Source: an uncultured Candidatus Saccharibacteria bacterium (GTDB lineage: Bacteria; Patescibacteriota; Saccharimonadia; Saccharimonadales; Saccharimonadaceae). From it: a stretch of DNA of 25,162 nucleotides. The stretch lies in assembly GCA_938042065.1 (NCBI GenBank), contig CALISG010000013.1:1-25162 (forward strand). Direction: 5' to 3'. Both the position numbers and the translations under genes were made by a program. Shown here one piece after another: positions 1 to 6,872 of this stretch. The stretch's first letter is position 1, and the number at the start of each line of letters is the position of its first letter. A model generated the notes under the pieces. The model had not been told where the DNA came from, ran no database searches, and was given only the letters and a program-made list of their open reading frames with translations.

Positions 1-236
1 CCGACAGCAATAAAGCAGGCAGCGGCGACCATGATTAACTCAACGAGAGGATTTTGCATAAATAGCACCTGAATATAATAACTGGGAACTCCCTGCCTGG
101 GGTCAGCACTGCCGATAAGCCAGCCTATTCCGTATAACAGTGGTACCATAACGACAATAGATAACAATAAGGGCAAAAAATCAACGGTGAAGACATCTTT
201 AACAGTTATTTCTGCTTGGTTTGACGTCTTTGTCAT
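1..236 (-). CDS. N-terminal part of a membrane protein, cut by the window edge
   Basis: An open frame starts at ATG 236 and runs off the left edge after 78 codons. The first ~18 residues are polar, then comes a hydrophobic stretch (FLPLLLSIVVMVPLLYGIGWLIG, about residues 20-42), a short polar loop (SADPRQGVPSYY) and a second hydrophobic stretch beginning about residue 62 (LVELIMVAAACFIAV). This is a multi-span inner-membrane protein; no family can be named from this piece. No good Shine-Dalgarno precedes the start. A possible -10 (TATACT on the minus strand, 263-268) lies upstream without a convincing -35. Confidence 0.6.
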   Translation of the reverse strand, partial: MTKTSNQAEITVKDVFTVDFLPLLLSIVVMVPLLYGIGWLIGSADPRQGVPSYYIQVLFMQNPLVELIMVAAACFIAV

Positions 237-404
237 ATGGAGGAAGCTACGTATATGATTACAGTATAGCAAAATATAACTCTTAAATATCGTAAACGTC
301 TATCTCGATCGCCTTAAGTATCTGCCCGATTAGCGTATTGTCTGCCATCTTTAGCCACCCTTTACCACCAATAACACAGCCGCCGAGAATTGAATTCAAC
401 GTAA

Positions 405-656
405 TTAGCTGAAGTCAATAAGTTTCGATGGATATTTAAGCGTGATGATGAGCCGGGACTGACAATTACTATTGATGAGATTAGCGATGCAGGTATTTTC
501 ATAGAAACGGAAATCATTAGTGGAGATAAAGAGTCTGCCTTGCGGCGAATTGAGGATATTGAAGCGCGGATAGGAGTTCAGGAGTTTGAACTCATTACTG
601 GGCCGTATCGTGATATTTGTATGGATGCGCGGTCTACAGAGAATAATTTACTATAG
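405..656 (+). pseudogene. 5'-truncated CYTH (class IV adenylate cyclase-like) remnant
   Basis: An open frame of 83 codons ends at TAG 654-656 but has no ATG, GTG or TTG in its first 40 codons and is closed upstream by a TAA at 402-404. The translation matches the C-terminal half of CYTH-domain proteins: LTITIDEISDAG followed by FIETEI resembles the family's LDE..GLGDFLEIE strand pair, and FELITGPYRDI resembles the closing YxDLL region. The N-terminal half with the ExExK triphosphate-binding motif is absent and I could not find it in other frames between 237 and 404. I read it as a decayed gene; an unusual start codon is the alternative. Confidence 0.55.
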
Positions 657-1094
657 TGGATGTGTAAGTTGAGAGGGTTGGCGGCTAGCTTTGTATATCT
701 TTGAAAGGTTGTCAACCAGCGTAGAATCCAACTTTTCTTGTTTGATCTCATGAATATCGAAATAGTTAAAATTTGAAACTTCATCTGTTTTACGAGGTGC
801 CGTTAATAGAGTAACTTTGTAAGCAATAATCAGAACAGGGTCGTCGAACTTTGTATTCCAAGTTGGAATAATCAAGGGATTTTCTGCAGCGACTTCGATA
901 TCTGTTTCTAATTCTTCTAGGAACTCTCGTTTCAACGCTTCCGTAACATCCTCACCATGTTCCAGACCGCCGCCAGGAAGATCCCATGAGTCACTCCTCT
1001 CTTGAACAAACAGTAGTTTGCCTGAAGAATCACGTACCAATCCCTTGACTACTACCCGATACGCTGATTTTATATTCTTCAATCTTTCAGTCAT
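651..1094 (-). CDS. Nudix hydrolase
   Basis: A Nudix-fold protein that should hydrolyse a nucleoside diphosphate linked to another moiety; the substrate cannot be told. The Nudix box is visible as GGLEHGEDVTEALKREFLEE, giving G-x5-E-x7-RE-x2-EE with the metal-binding glutamates present; the usual glycine after EE is replaced (ELETD). I prefer ATG 1094 (MTERLKN, 147 aa). The longer frame from 1115 would begin inside the 16-bp palindrome, so it is less likely. The 3' end overlaps the last bases of the CYTH remnant on the other strand. A second Nudix gene is divergent from it, 38 bp away. Confidence 0.85.
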   Translation of the reverse strand: MTERLKNIKSAYRVVVKGLVRDSSGKLLFVQERSDSWDLPGGGLEHGEDVTEALKREFLEELETDIEVAAENPLIIPTWNTKFDDPVLIIAYKVTLLTAPRKTDEVSNFNYFDIHEIKQEKLDSTLVDNLSKIYKASRQPSQLTHPL

Positions 1095-1098
1095 TTTG

Positions 1099-1114
1099 TG
1101 ATAAAATTTTATCA
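1099..1114. promoter_or_regulatory. 16-bp perfect palindrome between divergent Nudix genes
   Basis: TGATAAAATTTTATCA is a perfect dyad in the 38-bp gap between the start at 1094 (minus) and the start at 1133 (plus). It contains -10-like hexamers in both directions (TAAAAT on each strand; TATCAT at 1110-1115 on plus). It could be a back-to-back promoter pair, an operator for a dimeric regulator, or both. No strong -35 was found. Confidence 0.45.
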
Positions 1115-1132
1115 TAAAAATAAGGTAATAGT

Positions 1133-1537
1133 ATGACTAAGATTGTCGCAAAAGCGCTGGTGCGGAGTTCTGAAGGGTTATGTTTGGTACTACATAGAGG
1201 TAATACGCATCCGCGGTTCCCTGGGCATATTGATTTTCCTGGCGGAGAGGTTGAGCCAAAAGAAACGCCAGAGGCAGCAGTAATGCGCGAAATACAGGAA
1301 GAGACGGGACTACTCGTTGATTCAAAAAAATTGAAAAAGCTATTTACTAAACAATACCAGCAAGCAACACATGTATTATTTGAAGTAAAGCTCACCGAAC
1401 CGGACGCGAAAGTCGCTTTAAGTTGGGAACATAAAAGCTACCGATGGATAACACCGGAGGAGTTGAAGTCCCTGCCTAAATTCTCAGGCGCTGACTCGTA
1501 TTATACAGACGTAGTAGATTATCTATCTAGCCAATAA
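1133..1537 (+). CDS. Nudix hydrolase (canonical Nudix box)
   Basis: A 134-residue Nudix protein with a full canonical box: GGEVEPKETPEAAVMREIQE followed by ETGL, i.e. G-x5-E-x7-REIxEETGL, at about residues 37-60. The family hydrolyses NDP-X compounds such as oxidised nucleotides, nucleotide sugars or dinucleotide polyphosphates with Mg2+; the substrate is not predictable here. The start ATG 1133 is preceded by a weak AAGG. The last 11 bases overlap the 3' end of the convergent glutaredoxin-like gene. Box details differ from the neighbouring Nudix gene, so the pair does not look like a recent duplication. Confidence 0.88.
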   Translation: MTKIVAKALVRSSEGLCLVLHRGNTHPRFPGHIDFPGGEVEPKETPEAAVMREIQEETGLLVDSKKLKKLFTKQYQQATHVLFEVKLTEPDAKVALSWEHKSYRWITPEELKSLPKFSGADSYYTDVVDYLSSQ

Positions 1538-1832
1538 GCCCTTTCTCCTTGAGTGCAGCGTCAATTTTGGTTCGGTTGAAGCCGCGAATGATTACGCCAT
1601 CGATGTCGGTGACAGGTATACTGCTAGATTTGTCGCCAACTTTAGCGAGGAGTTCATCCATTGCACCCTCATCTTCATCGATGTCGCGAACGGTGTACTT
1701 GACGCCCAATTTGTCTAAGTATTCTTTTTCGGTTTTACAGTACGCGCACCACGCGGCGCTGTAAATGATTACTTGATTATCTTGATCGTCTTGATTGTTT
1801 TGGTCGTCTCGATGGCTCGTTTGGTCGTTCAT
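1527..1832 (-). CDS. Glutaredoxin-like thiol-disulfide protein
   Basis: A 101-residue protein with one thioredoxin fold. After a low-complexity leader of about 20 residues (DDQNNQDDQDNQ) comes a beta strand VIIYSAAWCAYCKTEKEYLD with the redox motif CAYC at residues 29-32. The cis-proline segment SSSIPVTDIDG and a C-terminal GFNRTKIDAALKEKG helix follow, as in glutaredoxin and NrdH-type proteins. It likely reduces disulfides using a small-thiol or thioredoxin-reductase source. The start ATG 1832 has a GGGGGA Shine-Dalgarno. It is convergent with and overlaps the upstream Nudix gene by 11 bp. Confidence 0.85.
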   Translation of the reverse strand: MNDQTSHRDDQNNQDDQDNQVIIYSAAWCAYCKTEKEYLDKLGVKYTVRDIDEDEGAMDELLAKVGDKSSSIPVTDIDGVIIRGFNRTKIDAALKEKGLIG

Positions 1833-1859
1833 AATTATCCCCCTTCGTTAATTACAATC

Positions 1860-1888
1860 ATTATATACACAACATCTAGCGTATGCAA
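1860..1888 (-). promoter_or_regulatory. Promoter of the glutaredoxin-like gene
   Basis: On the minus strand TTGCAT (1883-1888), a 17-bp spacer and a perfect TATAAT (1860-1865) lie between the stop of the 70-residue gene and this gene. The predicted transcript start near 1853 gives a ~20-nt leader that includes the GGGGGA ribosome binding site. Confidence 0.55.
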
Positions 1889-1889
1889 G

Positions 1890-2102
1890 CTATTTATCGG
1901 CGCTAGATGTACGGCTAGTCAAATACCACCCACCGTCAGCTGGCGATTGATAAATGTCAAGCTCGAGGTCGAGGTGGTATTTTTGCAGCTCTTTGATGGC
2001 ATTTAGGGCGGCTTGCCGGCTAGCGAAACGTTTCTTTTGCGGTGCGCGAGCGCTTTTGTTTTGGTACGGTGTATGTTTAGGGGTGCGGTTTCGTCTAGGC
2101 AT
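1890..2102 (-). CDS. Small basic protein of unknown function (70 aa)
   Basis: I do not recognise this family. The first ~28 residues are strongly basic (MPRRNRTPKHTPYQNKSARA and on), then comes a likely helix (SRQAALNAIKELQKYHLDLELDIYQ) and a GGWYLTSR end. That layout suits a small nucleic-acid- or ribosome-binding protein, but this is a guess. The reading frame is preceded by a TATAAT 10 bp upstream of ATG 2102 and no Shine-Dalgarno. It is divergent from the ATP synthase operon, with overlapping promoter space. Confidence 0.65.
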   Translation of the reverse strand: MPRRNRTPKHTPYQNKSARAPQKKRFASRQAALNAIKELQKYHLDLELDIYQSPADGGWYLTSRTSSADK

Positions 2103-2112
2103 AATGTCTTAA

Positions 2113-2118
2113 ATTATA
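2113..2118 (-). promoter_or_regulatory. -10 box for the 70-residue gene
   Basis: A perfect TATAAT on the minus strand ends 10 bp before ATG 2102, predicting a leader of about 4 nt. It lies next to the -35 of the divergent atp promoter, so the two promoters may compete. No good -35 was seen. Confidence 0.45.
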
Positions 2119-2121
2119 CAC

Positions 2122-2151
2122 TTTACATATAGCGGCTCATACTGCTACAAT
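2122..2151 (+). promoter_or_regulatory. Promoter of the ATP synthase operon
   Basis: TTTACA (2122-2127), an 18-bp spacer and TACAAT (2146-2151). The -10 is followed by 6 bp and then ATG 2158, so the predicted transcript begins at the A of the start codon (leaderless). No Shine-Dalgarno is present. Confidence 0.6.
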
Positions 2152-2157
2152 AGCGCT

Positions 2158-2421
2158 ATGACCAGTGGGGCTGACAATACCGCCGAGACGCGGACTTCTG
2201 ATAATACTGTATCTCGAGAAACTTTTACATCGTTAGGGCTGGCTATGGTCGGCGTGACGTGGAGGATGTATGTACCAATGCTTGGCTTGTTTTTTGCTGG
2301 CTTGTGGCTGGATAGTTTATTTAATAGTAAGCCGTGGTTGATGTTCAGCGGGTTCGCGGTAGGCGCGGCCGCCGCAGTGATTTTGGTGCGGCAACAGATA
2401 AAAAAGGTTAATAAGAAATGA
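2158..2421 (+). CDS. AtpZ/AtpI-like ATP synthase assembly subunit
   Basis: An 87-residue protein with a polar N-terminus of ~35 residues and two membrane segments (about 36-54 and 60-78), followed by a basic end (QQIKKVNKK). The hairpin GLWLDSLFNSKPWLMFSGFAVG matches the AtpZ/AtpI family pattern GxxLDxxxxxxPWxxxxGxxxG. Members are encoded at the head of F1F0 operons and aid c-ring assembly or ion supply. Its stop overlaps the atpB start (ATGA), indicating translational coupling. Its own start appears leaderless. Confidence 0.8.
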   Translation: MTSGADNTAETRTSDNTVSRETFTSLGLAMVGVTWRMYVPMLGLFFAGLWLDSLFNSKPWLMFSGFAVGAAAAVILVRQQIKKVNKK

Positions 2422-3245
2422 TGTTCGCGGCGCTACCTCATATATCGGTTAAGGCCGACGAAGTGTTTTCGATCGCCGGTTTGCCAATAACTAATGCTAA
2501 TCTGGTTGGCATTCTAGGATTGGTACTTCTGGTGTGGCTGATGTTTCGTACGCGGGCAGCGGTGCTTGGCCGCAAAAAATCGAACTTCGCAACGCGCTTA
2601 ACTCTTTGGTGTATAGAAGGATTGTATAAGACGGTTGGGCAAGTGATTCCTAACCAAAAGTGGGCTCGCCGAGTGGCGCCGCTGGTGATGACGATGTTTT
2701 TCTTTATAGCTGGGCAATACTGGCTCGGTTTGCTACCGATTGTTGGGCCGATAACTGTCGGCCATACGCCGCTGTTCCGCGGTCAGAATGCAGATTTGAA
2801 TATGACGTTTGCGCTGGCGACGGTAACTATCGTGATGGCGCAGGTGTATGCTGCGCGCGAGCTGGGTTTTGTTGGTAATCTGAAGCGTTACTTCGTTAAT
2901 CCGTTGCGCGATCCGATTATGTCGTTTGTTGGTATTCTGGAGCTTGTGGCGGAGTTCTCGCGCTTGCTTAGTTTGTCGTTCCGCTTGTTTGGCAACGTGC
3001 TGGCGGGCGAAATATTGATTGCTATGATTGCTTATCTAGCGCAAGTTGCGATGCCTGCAGTTCTGCAGCCATTTTATATTTTTGAGCTGTTTATCGGCGG
3101 TATTCAGGCTTATATTTTCTTTATGCTTTCGACAGTGTTTATATCGCTCGGTTTGGCGCATCACGGCGGTGATGAGGAAAAACAAACGCATGATGATTCT
3201 TCGACTTCTTCCGGCATGAAATTAACGGCCGAGGGAGTAAAATAA
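2418..3245 (+). CDS. atpB: F1F0 ATP synthase subunit a
   Basis: Subunit a forms the proton half-channels next to the c-ring. The 275-residue sequence has the family's late membrane helices, with the essential arginine in LSLSFRLFGNVLAGE (R189, equivalent to E. coli R210) and the following helix pair ending FISLGLAHHG. The N-terminus is short, followed directly by a first membrane helix. A ~25-residue hydrophilic tail (GGDEEKQTHDDSSTSSG) closes the protein. The start overlaps the atpZ-like stop by 4 bp. Confidence 0.97.
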   Translation: MMFAALPHISVKADEVFSIAGLPITNANLVGILGLVLLVWLMFRTRAAVLGRKKSNFATRLTLWCIEGLYKTVGQVIPNQKWARRVAPLVMTMFFFIAGQYWLGLLPIVGPITVGHTPLFRGQNADLNMTFALATVTIVMAQVYAARELGFVGNLKRYFVNPLRDPIMSFVGILELVAEFSRLLSLSFRLFGNVLAGEILIAMIAYLAQVAMPAVLQPFYIFELFIGGIQAYIFFMLSTVFISLGLAHHGGDEEKQTHDDSSTSSGMKLTAEGVK

Positions 3246-3283
3246 ATTTAGGTAATAACTAAACCATAAGGAGAAAAAATATT

Positions 3284-3496
3284 ATGGAAACTATAGCATT
3301 TACGCTAGCTTATATCGTCCCTGCATCGTTTGCAGCTATCGGCTGTAGCTGGATTGGCGCTTCGGCGATGAAAGCTGCTGGCCGCAATCCAGAAAAAATC
3401 AACGATTTGCGCACGATGATGATTCTCGGTATCTCGTTTATCGACGCTCTGGCAATTATCGGTTTCGTGGCAGCTATTGTCGGCAAAGTGATGTAA
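3284..3496 (+). CDS. atpE: F1F0 ATP synthase subunit c
   Basis: A 70-residue hairpin of two membrane helices that builds the rotor ring. The polar loop AGRNPEK (R34-P36) and the ion-carrying carboxylate in FIDALAIIGFV (D54, aligning with E. coli D61) are present. Na+-coordinating partners are not seen (C21 and A55 where Na+ enzymes have Gln and Ser), so protons are the likely ion. The helix-1 GxGxGxG motif is mostly lost: the four positions read F16, A18, G20, S22. A clear Shine-Dalgarno AAGGAG precedes ATG 3284. Confidence 0.96.
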   Translation: METIAFTLAYIVPASFAAIGCSWIGASAMKAAGRNPEKINDLRTMMILGISFIDALAIIGFVAAIVGKVM

Positions 3497-3508
3497 GGAT
3501 TCGCGCGC

Positions 3509-4045
3509 GTGAATAACTTGCACTACTTTGCATCGGCTGGAGCTGGAGGCGATAGCCTATTGGGGCCACTAGGAATTGATTGGCGGTTGTTCGTGCTGCA
3601 AACGGTTGCTTTTGCGGTCTTGCTGCTAGTGCTGAAAAAATGGGTTTATCCGCCTATTCTGGCCATGCTTGATAAGCGCGACGAGTCTATCAAAGAAGGT
3701 TTAGAGGCTGCCGAGCAAGCCAAAAAAGCGGCAAGCGAAAGCGAAAAGCGCACGGCCGCTATGCTGAAAAAGGCCCAGCAAGAGTCGCGAACTATTGTTG
3801 CTACTGCCAAGAATGAAGCGGCTGAAATGGTTGCTGAAGCCGAACAAAAGGCCAAGAACCAAGCCGATTCTATTCTCGAATCGGCCCGCAACGACGTCAG
3901 GGCAGAAGTTGCCCAGGCCAAGAAAGATTTGCGCGACCAGATGGTAGACCTAGTGGTCGATACAACCAGGAAAGTTACGCTGGATACGGTCGATCCAAGC
4001 AAAGACACTAGCTTGATCAAAAAACAGCTAGAGGAGATCAAATAG
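3509..4045 (+). CDS. atpF: F1F0 ATP synthase subunit b
   Basis: The peripheral stalk subunit, 178 residues. One membrane segment (about residues 22-45, LFVLQTVAFAVLLLVLKKWVY) is followed by a long charged helix rich in Ala, Glu, Lys and Gln that forms the coiled stalk. The starting codon is GTG 3509, 13 bp after atpE; AGGA lies upstream. Only one b gene is present, so the stalk is presumably a homodimer. Confidence 0.95.
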   Translation: MNNLHYFASAGAGGDSLLGPLGIDWRLFVLQTVAFAVLLLVLKKWVYPPILAMLDKRDESIKEGLEAAEQAKKAASESEKRTAAMLKKAQQESRTIVATAKNEAAEMVAEAEQKAKNQADSILESARNDVRAEVAQAKKDLRDQMVDLVVDTTRKVTLDTVDPSKDTSLIKKQLEEIK

Positions 4046-4046
4046 C

Positions 4047-4436
4047 GTGGCGGCCAGTACTATATCGCAGCGAAGATTAGCGGCGTATGTGGCTGGCCAA
4101 TTGCTTGCAAGCGGCGATAAGAAGCATCTTATCAAAGAGTTAGCAGCCTATTTGATCGAAACTGGCCGTGTGCGCGATCTCAATCAAGTGGTGGCGGCTA
4201 TTGAAGAGGCGCTAGCGTCGCGCGGCTCTGTTGTAGCGACGGTTACGACTGCTCGCCCGCTCTCGCCAGAAAATAAGCAAGCAATTGTTAAGCAATTTAC
4301 GCCGACTGGCGCCAAACTATATATTCGCGAACAGATTGACCCGAGCGTTGTCGGCGGCTTCAAGATTGAACTGCCTGGCAGCCAGTTTGACGGCACAGTG
4401 ATACATAAACTAACAACCCTCAAGGGTATAAAGTAA
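4047..4436 (+). CDS. atpH: F1F0 ATP synthase subunit delta, short form
   Basis: The stalk-to-F1 connector. The C-terminal signature VVGGFKIELPGSQFDGTVIH followed by KLTTLKG matches the delta family. At 129 residues it is about 45 shorter than the usual ~175-180; the missing part is in the N-terminal helical domain that binds the top of alpha. The start GTG 4047 directly follows the atpF stop, and no upstream in-frame start within the operon would restore the length, because atpF occupies that space. Confidence 0.9.
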   Translation: MAASTISQRRLAAYVAGQLLASGDKKHLIKELAAYLIETGRVRDLNQVVAAIEEALASRGSVVATVTTARPLSPENKQAIVKQFTPTGAKLYIREQIDPSVVGGFKIELPGSQFDGTVIHKLTTLKGIK

Positions 4437-4445
4437 AGGAAAAGA

Positions 4446-5981
4446 ATGGCTGATATTACAGTGACAGAGTTGTCGGACGATCTGCGCCAGGCGATTGCCC
4501 AGCTCGAGGTGTCTGAAGGTTTAGAAAAAGTTGGTATTGTGACTCGCGTGGGCGACGGCGTGGCGTGGGTGCATGGCTTGCGCGAGGCTGGTTATAGCGA
4601 AGTTTTGGAAATCCAAACAGCCGAGGGCGTGGTTGAGGCCTTTGCTTTGAACTTGATGGAAGACGAAATTGGCGCGGTGCTGCTAGGTAGCGACCAAGGT
4701 GTTTCGGCTGGCGATAAAGTCAAACTAAAAGGCGAAGTGCTGAGCGTACCAGTCGGCGAAGAGCTGTTGGGGCGCGTAGTTAATCCGCTGGGCGAACCGC
4801 TTGACGGCGGTCCGGCAATCAAATCAAAGCAGCGCGGCTTGGTTGAGCGCGAAGCTATCGGCGTGATGGGCCGCAAGTCAGTTCATGAGCCGCTGATGAC
4901 GGGCATTATGAGCGTAGATGCGATGTTCCCGATCGGCCGCGGCCAGCGCGAGCTAATTATTGGCGACCGCCAAACTGGTAAAACCGCCATTGCGCTTGAT
5001 ACGATGATCAACCAAGCCCGCCAGAAAACCGGTGTGGTCAATATCTACGTAGCGGTCGGCCAGAAGCTCAGCAAAATTGCTCGCCTAGTTGAACGCTTGA
5101 AATCTGAAGGTGTGATGGACCAAACCATCGTGGTGGCGACTAGTCCGAGCGACCCAGCTTCCCTGCTCTATCTGGCGCCATATGCTGGTACCGCTATGGG
5201 CGAATATTTCCGTGATAACAGCAAGCATGCCTTGATGATTTATGATGATTTAACTAAGCACGCGGTGGCTTACCGCCAAATGTCGCTTCTGTTGCGCCGC
5301 CCGCCGGGCCGCGAGGCTTACCCTGGTGACGTGTTCTATTTGCACTCGCGCCTGTTGGAGCGATCAGCTAAGTTATCGGACGAACTAGGTGCTGGCAGCT
5401 TGACTGCTCTGCCGATTATCGAGACGCAGGCTGGTGATATTTCCGCTTATATTCCGACTAATGTTATTTCCATCACCGACGGCCAGATATTTATGGAGAC
5501 TGACCTGTTCTACCAAGGTATTCGTCCGGCTATTAGTGCGGGCTTGTCGGTGTCGCGCGTCGGCGGTGCGGCGCAGACTAAGGCGCTGAAGAGCGTCAGC
5601 GGCAACCTTAAACTTGGCCTCAGCCAGTTCCGCGAATTAGCCAGTTTCGCACAGTTTGGCAGCGATCTCGACGCCGAGACCAAGGCGCAAATTGAACGCG
5701 GCCAGCGCCTAACTGAATTGCTTAAACAGCCGCAGTATCAGCCGATGAGCGTCTGGGAGCAAGTTGTTAGCATCGTTGCGGTTAGCGAGGGCTATTTTGA
5801 TGAAGTTCCAGCCGCCAAGATTAAAGACGCGCAGGCCGACTTGCTGGCTAGGTTGTGGACGAACCACAAAGCTGAAATGAAAGCGCTAAACCGAGGCGAT
5901 AAAAAATTTGGCGAGGACAAATCTACCGCCAAGATTGTCAAGGACGCGGCGTTAGCAGTTGCTAAAGGATTTGAGGACTAA
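4446..5981 (+). CDS. atpA: F1F0 ATP synthase subunit alpha
   Basis: The non-catalytic nucleotide-binding subunit of F1, 511 residues, full length. It has the N-terminal beta-barrel (VGIVTRVGDGVAWVHGL), the P-loop GDRQTGKT at 173-180, and the central block DDLTKHAVAYRQMSLLLRRP through the PGREAYPGDVFYLHSRLLER signature. The C-terminal helical domain is complete. AAGGA lies 6 bp before ATG 4446. Confidence 0.98.
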   Translation: MADITVTELSDDLRQAIAQLEVSEGLEKVGIVTRVGDGVAWVHGLREAGYSEVLEIQTAEGVVEAFALNLMEDEIGAVLLGSDQGVSAGDKVKLKGEVLSVPVGEELLGRVVNPLGEPLDGGPAIKSKQRGLVEREAIGVMGRKSVHEPLMTGIMSVDAMFPIGRGQRELIIGDRQTGKTAIALDTMINQARQKTGVVNIYVAVGQKLSKIARLVERLKSEGVMDQTIVVATSPSDPASLLYLAPYAGTAMGEYFRDNSKHALMIYDDLTKHAVAYRQMSLLLRRPPGREAYPGDVFYLHSRLLERSAKLSDELGAGSLTALPIIETQAGDISAYIPTNVISITDGQIFMETDLFYQGIRPAISAGLSVSRVGGAAQTKALKSVSGNLKLGLSQFRELASFAQFGSDLDAETKAQIERGQRLTELLKQPQYQPMSVWEQVVSIVAVSEGYFDEVPAAKIKDAQADLLARLWTNHKAEMKALNRGDKKFGEDKSTAKIVKDAALAVAKGFED

Positions 5982-5985
5982 CTAG

Positions 5986-6855
5986 ATGCCGTCGACTCAG
6001 CAGCTTAAATCGCGTATTCGCTCGGTCAAGAACACTCGGCAAATCACCAAAGCCATGCAAATGGTGGCAGCTAGTAAGATGCGCCGCGCTCAAGAGGCGA
6101 CCAAAAGTTCTCAAGCCTATACGGTAGCAGCACGCGAGCTGCTGGCGTACTTGGCACAGCAAGGTGCGACCGATAATCACCGTTGGTTCGTGCAGCGGCC
6201 GGTCAAAGCGCGCCTGCTGATTGTGGCAGCAAGCGACAAAGGGTTGGCTGGTGCTTATAACGCTAATATCATCAAGACTTACCTGCACGAGCTGCATCAA
6301 GATGACCAATCGGGTATCGCTAACAAAACTATCGCTATCGGCCGCAAAATCGCTCAAGCAGCAACGCGCATCAAAGATACTGAAATCGTCGGTACCTACG
6401 AAGATTTGCCTGACCGCGTGCCAGGTGCGCAGTTTCATGCTATTCTCAATACTGCCAAAGACATGTTCGAGGCTGGTACTGTCGATGCTGTCGACGTGAT
6501 TTTCACACGCTTTGTTAGTAGTATGACGCAGAAAGCTGATATCGTCCGCTTGTTCCCCGCCGGCTTTGTGCCCGACGATGAAATTAGCGATGATATTCGC
6601 GAAGCTAAGTTTGAACCAAGTCCTAAATATATCATAGATGATATAGCTTACCGGCTGATTAGCGCTCGTTTGTACCAAGCCCTGCTTGACTCGCGTGCTA
6701 GCGAACATAGCATGCGAATGCTGGCGATGAAGAATGCCACTGATAACGCTAGCGATTTGGTGGCTGACTTGACGCTAGAAATGAATAAGGAACGCCAGAG
6801 CGCAATCACTCAAGAACTGACCGAGATCAGCGCTGGCGTGGAGGCGATGCAATGA
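5986..6855 (+). CDS. atpG: F1F0 ATP synthase subunit gamma
   Basis: The central rotor shaft, 289 residues. The N-terminal helix has the family pattern LKSRIRSVKNTRQITKAMQM followed by VAASKMRRAQ. A middle Rossmann-like part contains the SDKGLAGAYNAN motif. The C-terminal helix carries ASEHSMRMLAMKNATDNASD, the highly conserved stretch of the shaft. The gene begins 4 bp after atpA. Confidence 0.97.
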   Translation: MPSTQQLKSRIRSVKNTRQITKAMQMVAASKMRRAQEATKSSQAYTVAARELLAYLAQQGATDNHRWFVQRPVKARLLIVAASDKGLAGAYNANIIKTYLHELHQDDQSGIANKTIAIGRKIAQAATRIKDTEIVGTYEDLPDRVPGAQFHAILNTAKDMFEAGTVDAVDVIFTRFVSSMTQKADIVRLFPAGFVPDDEISDDIREAKFEPSPKYIIDDIAYRLISARLYQALLDSRASEHSMRMLAMKNATDNASDLVADLTLEMNKERQSAITQELTEISAGVEAMQ

Positions 6856-6872
6856 TAAAAAAAGGAGTTACT

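Noticed and set aside
238..269. GGAGG followed by ATG on the plus strand
   Set aside because: The frame from ATG 255 stops after four codons.
5962..6708. 248-codon minus-strand open frame
   Set aside because: It lies wholly antisense to atpG, a certain gene.
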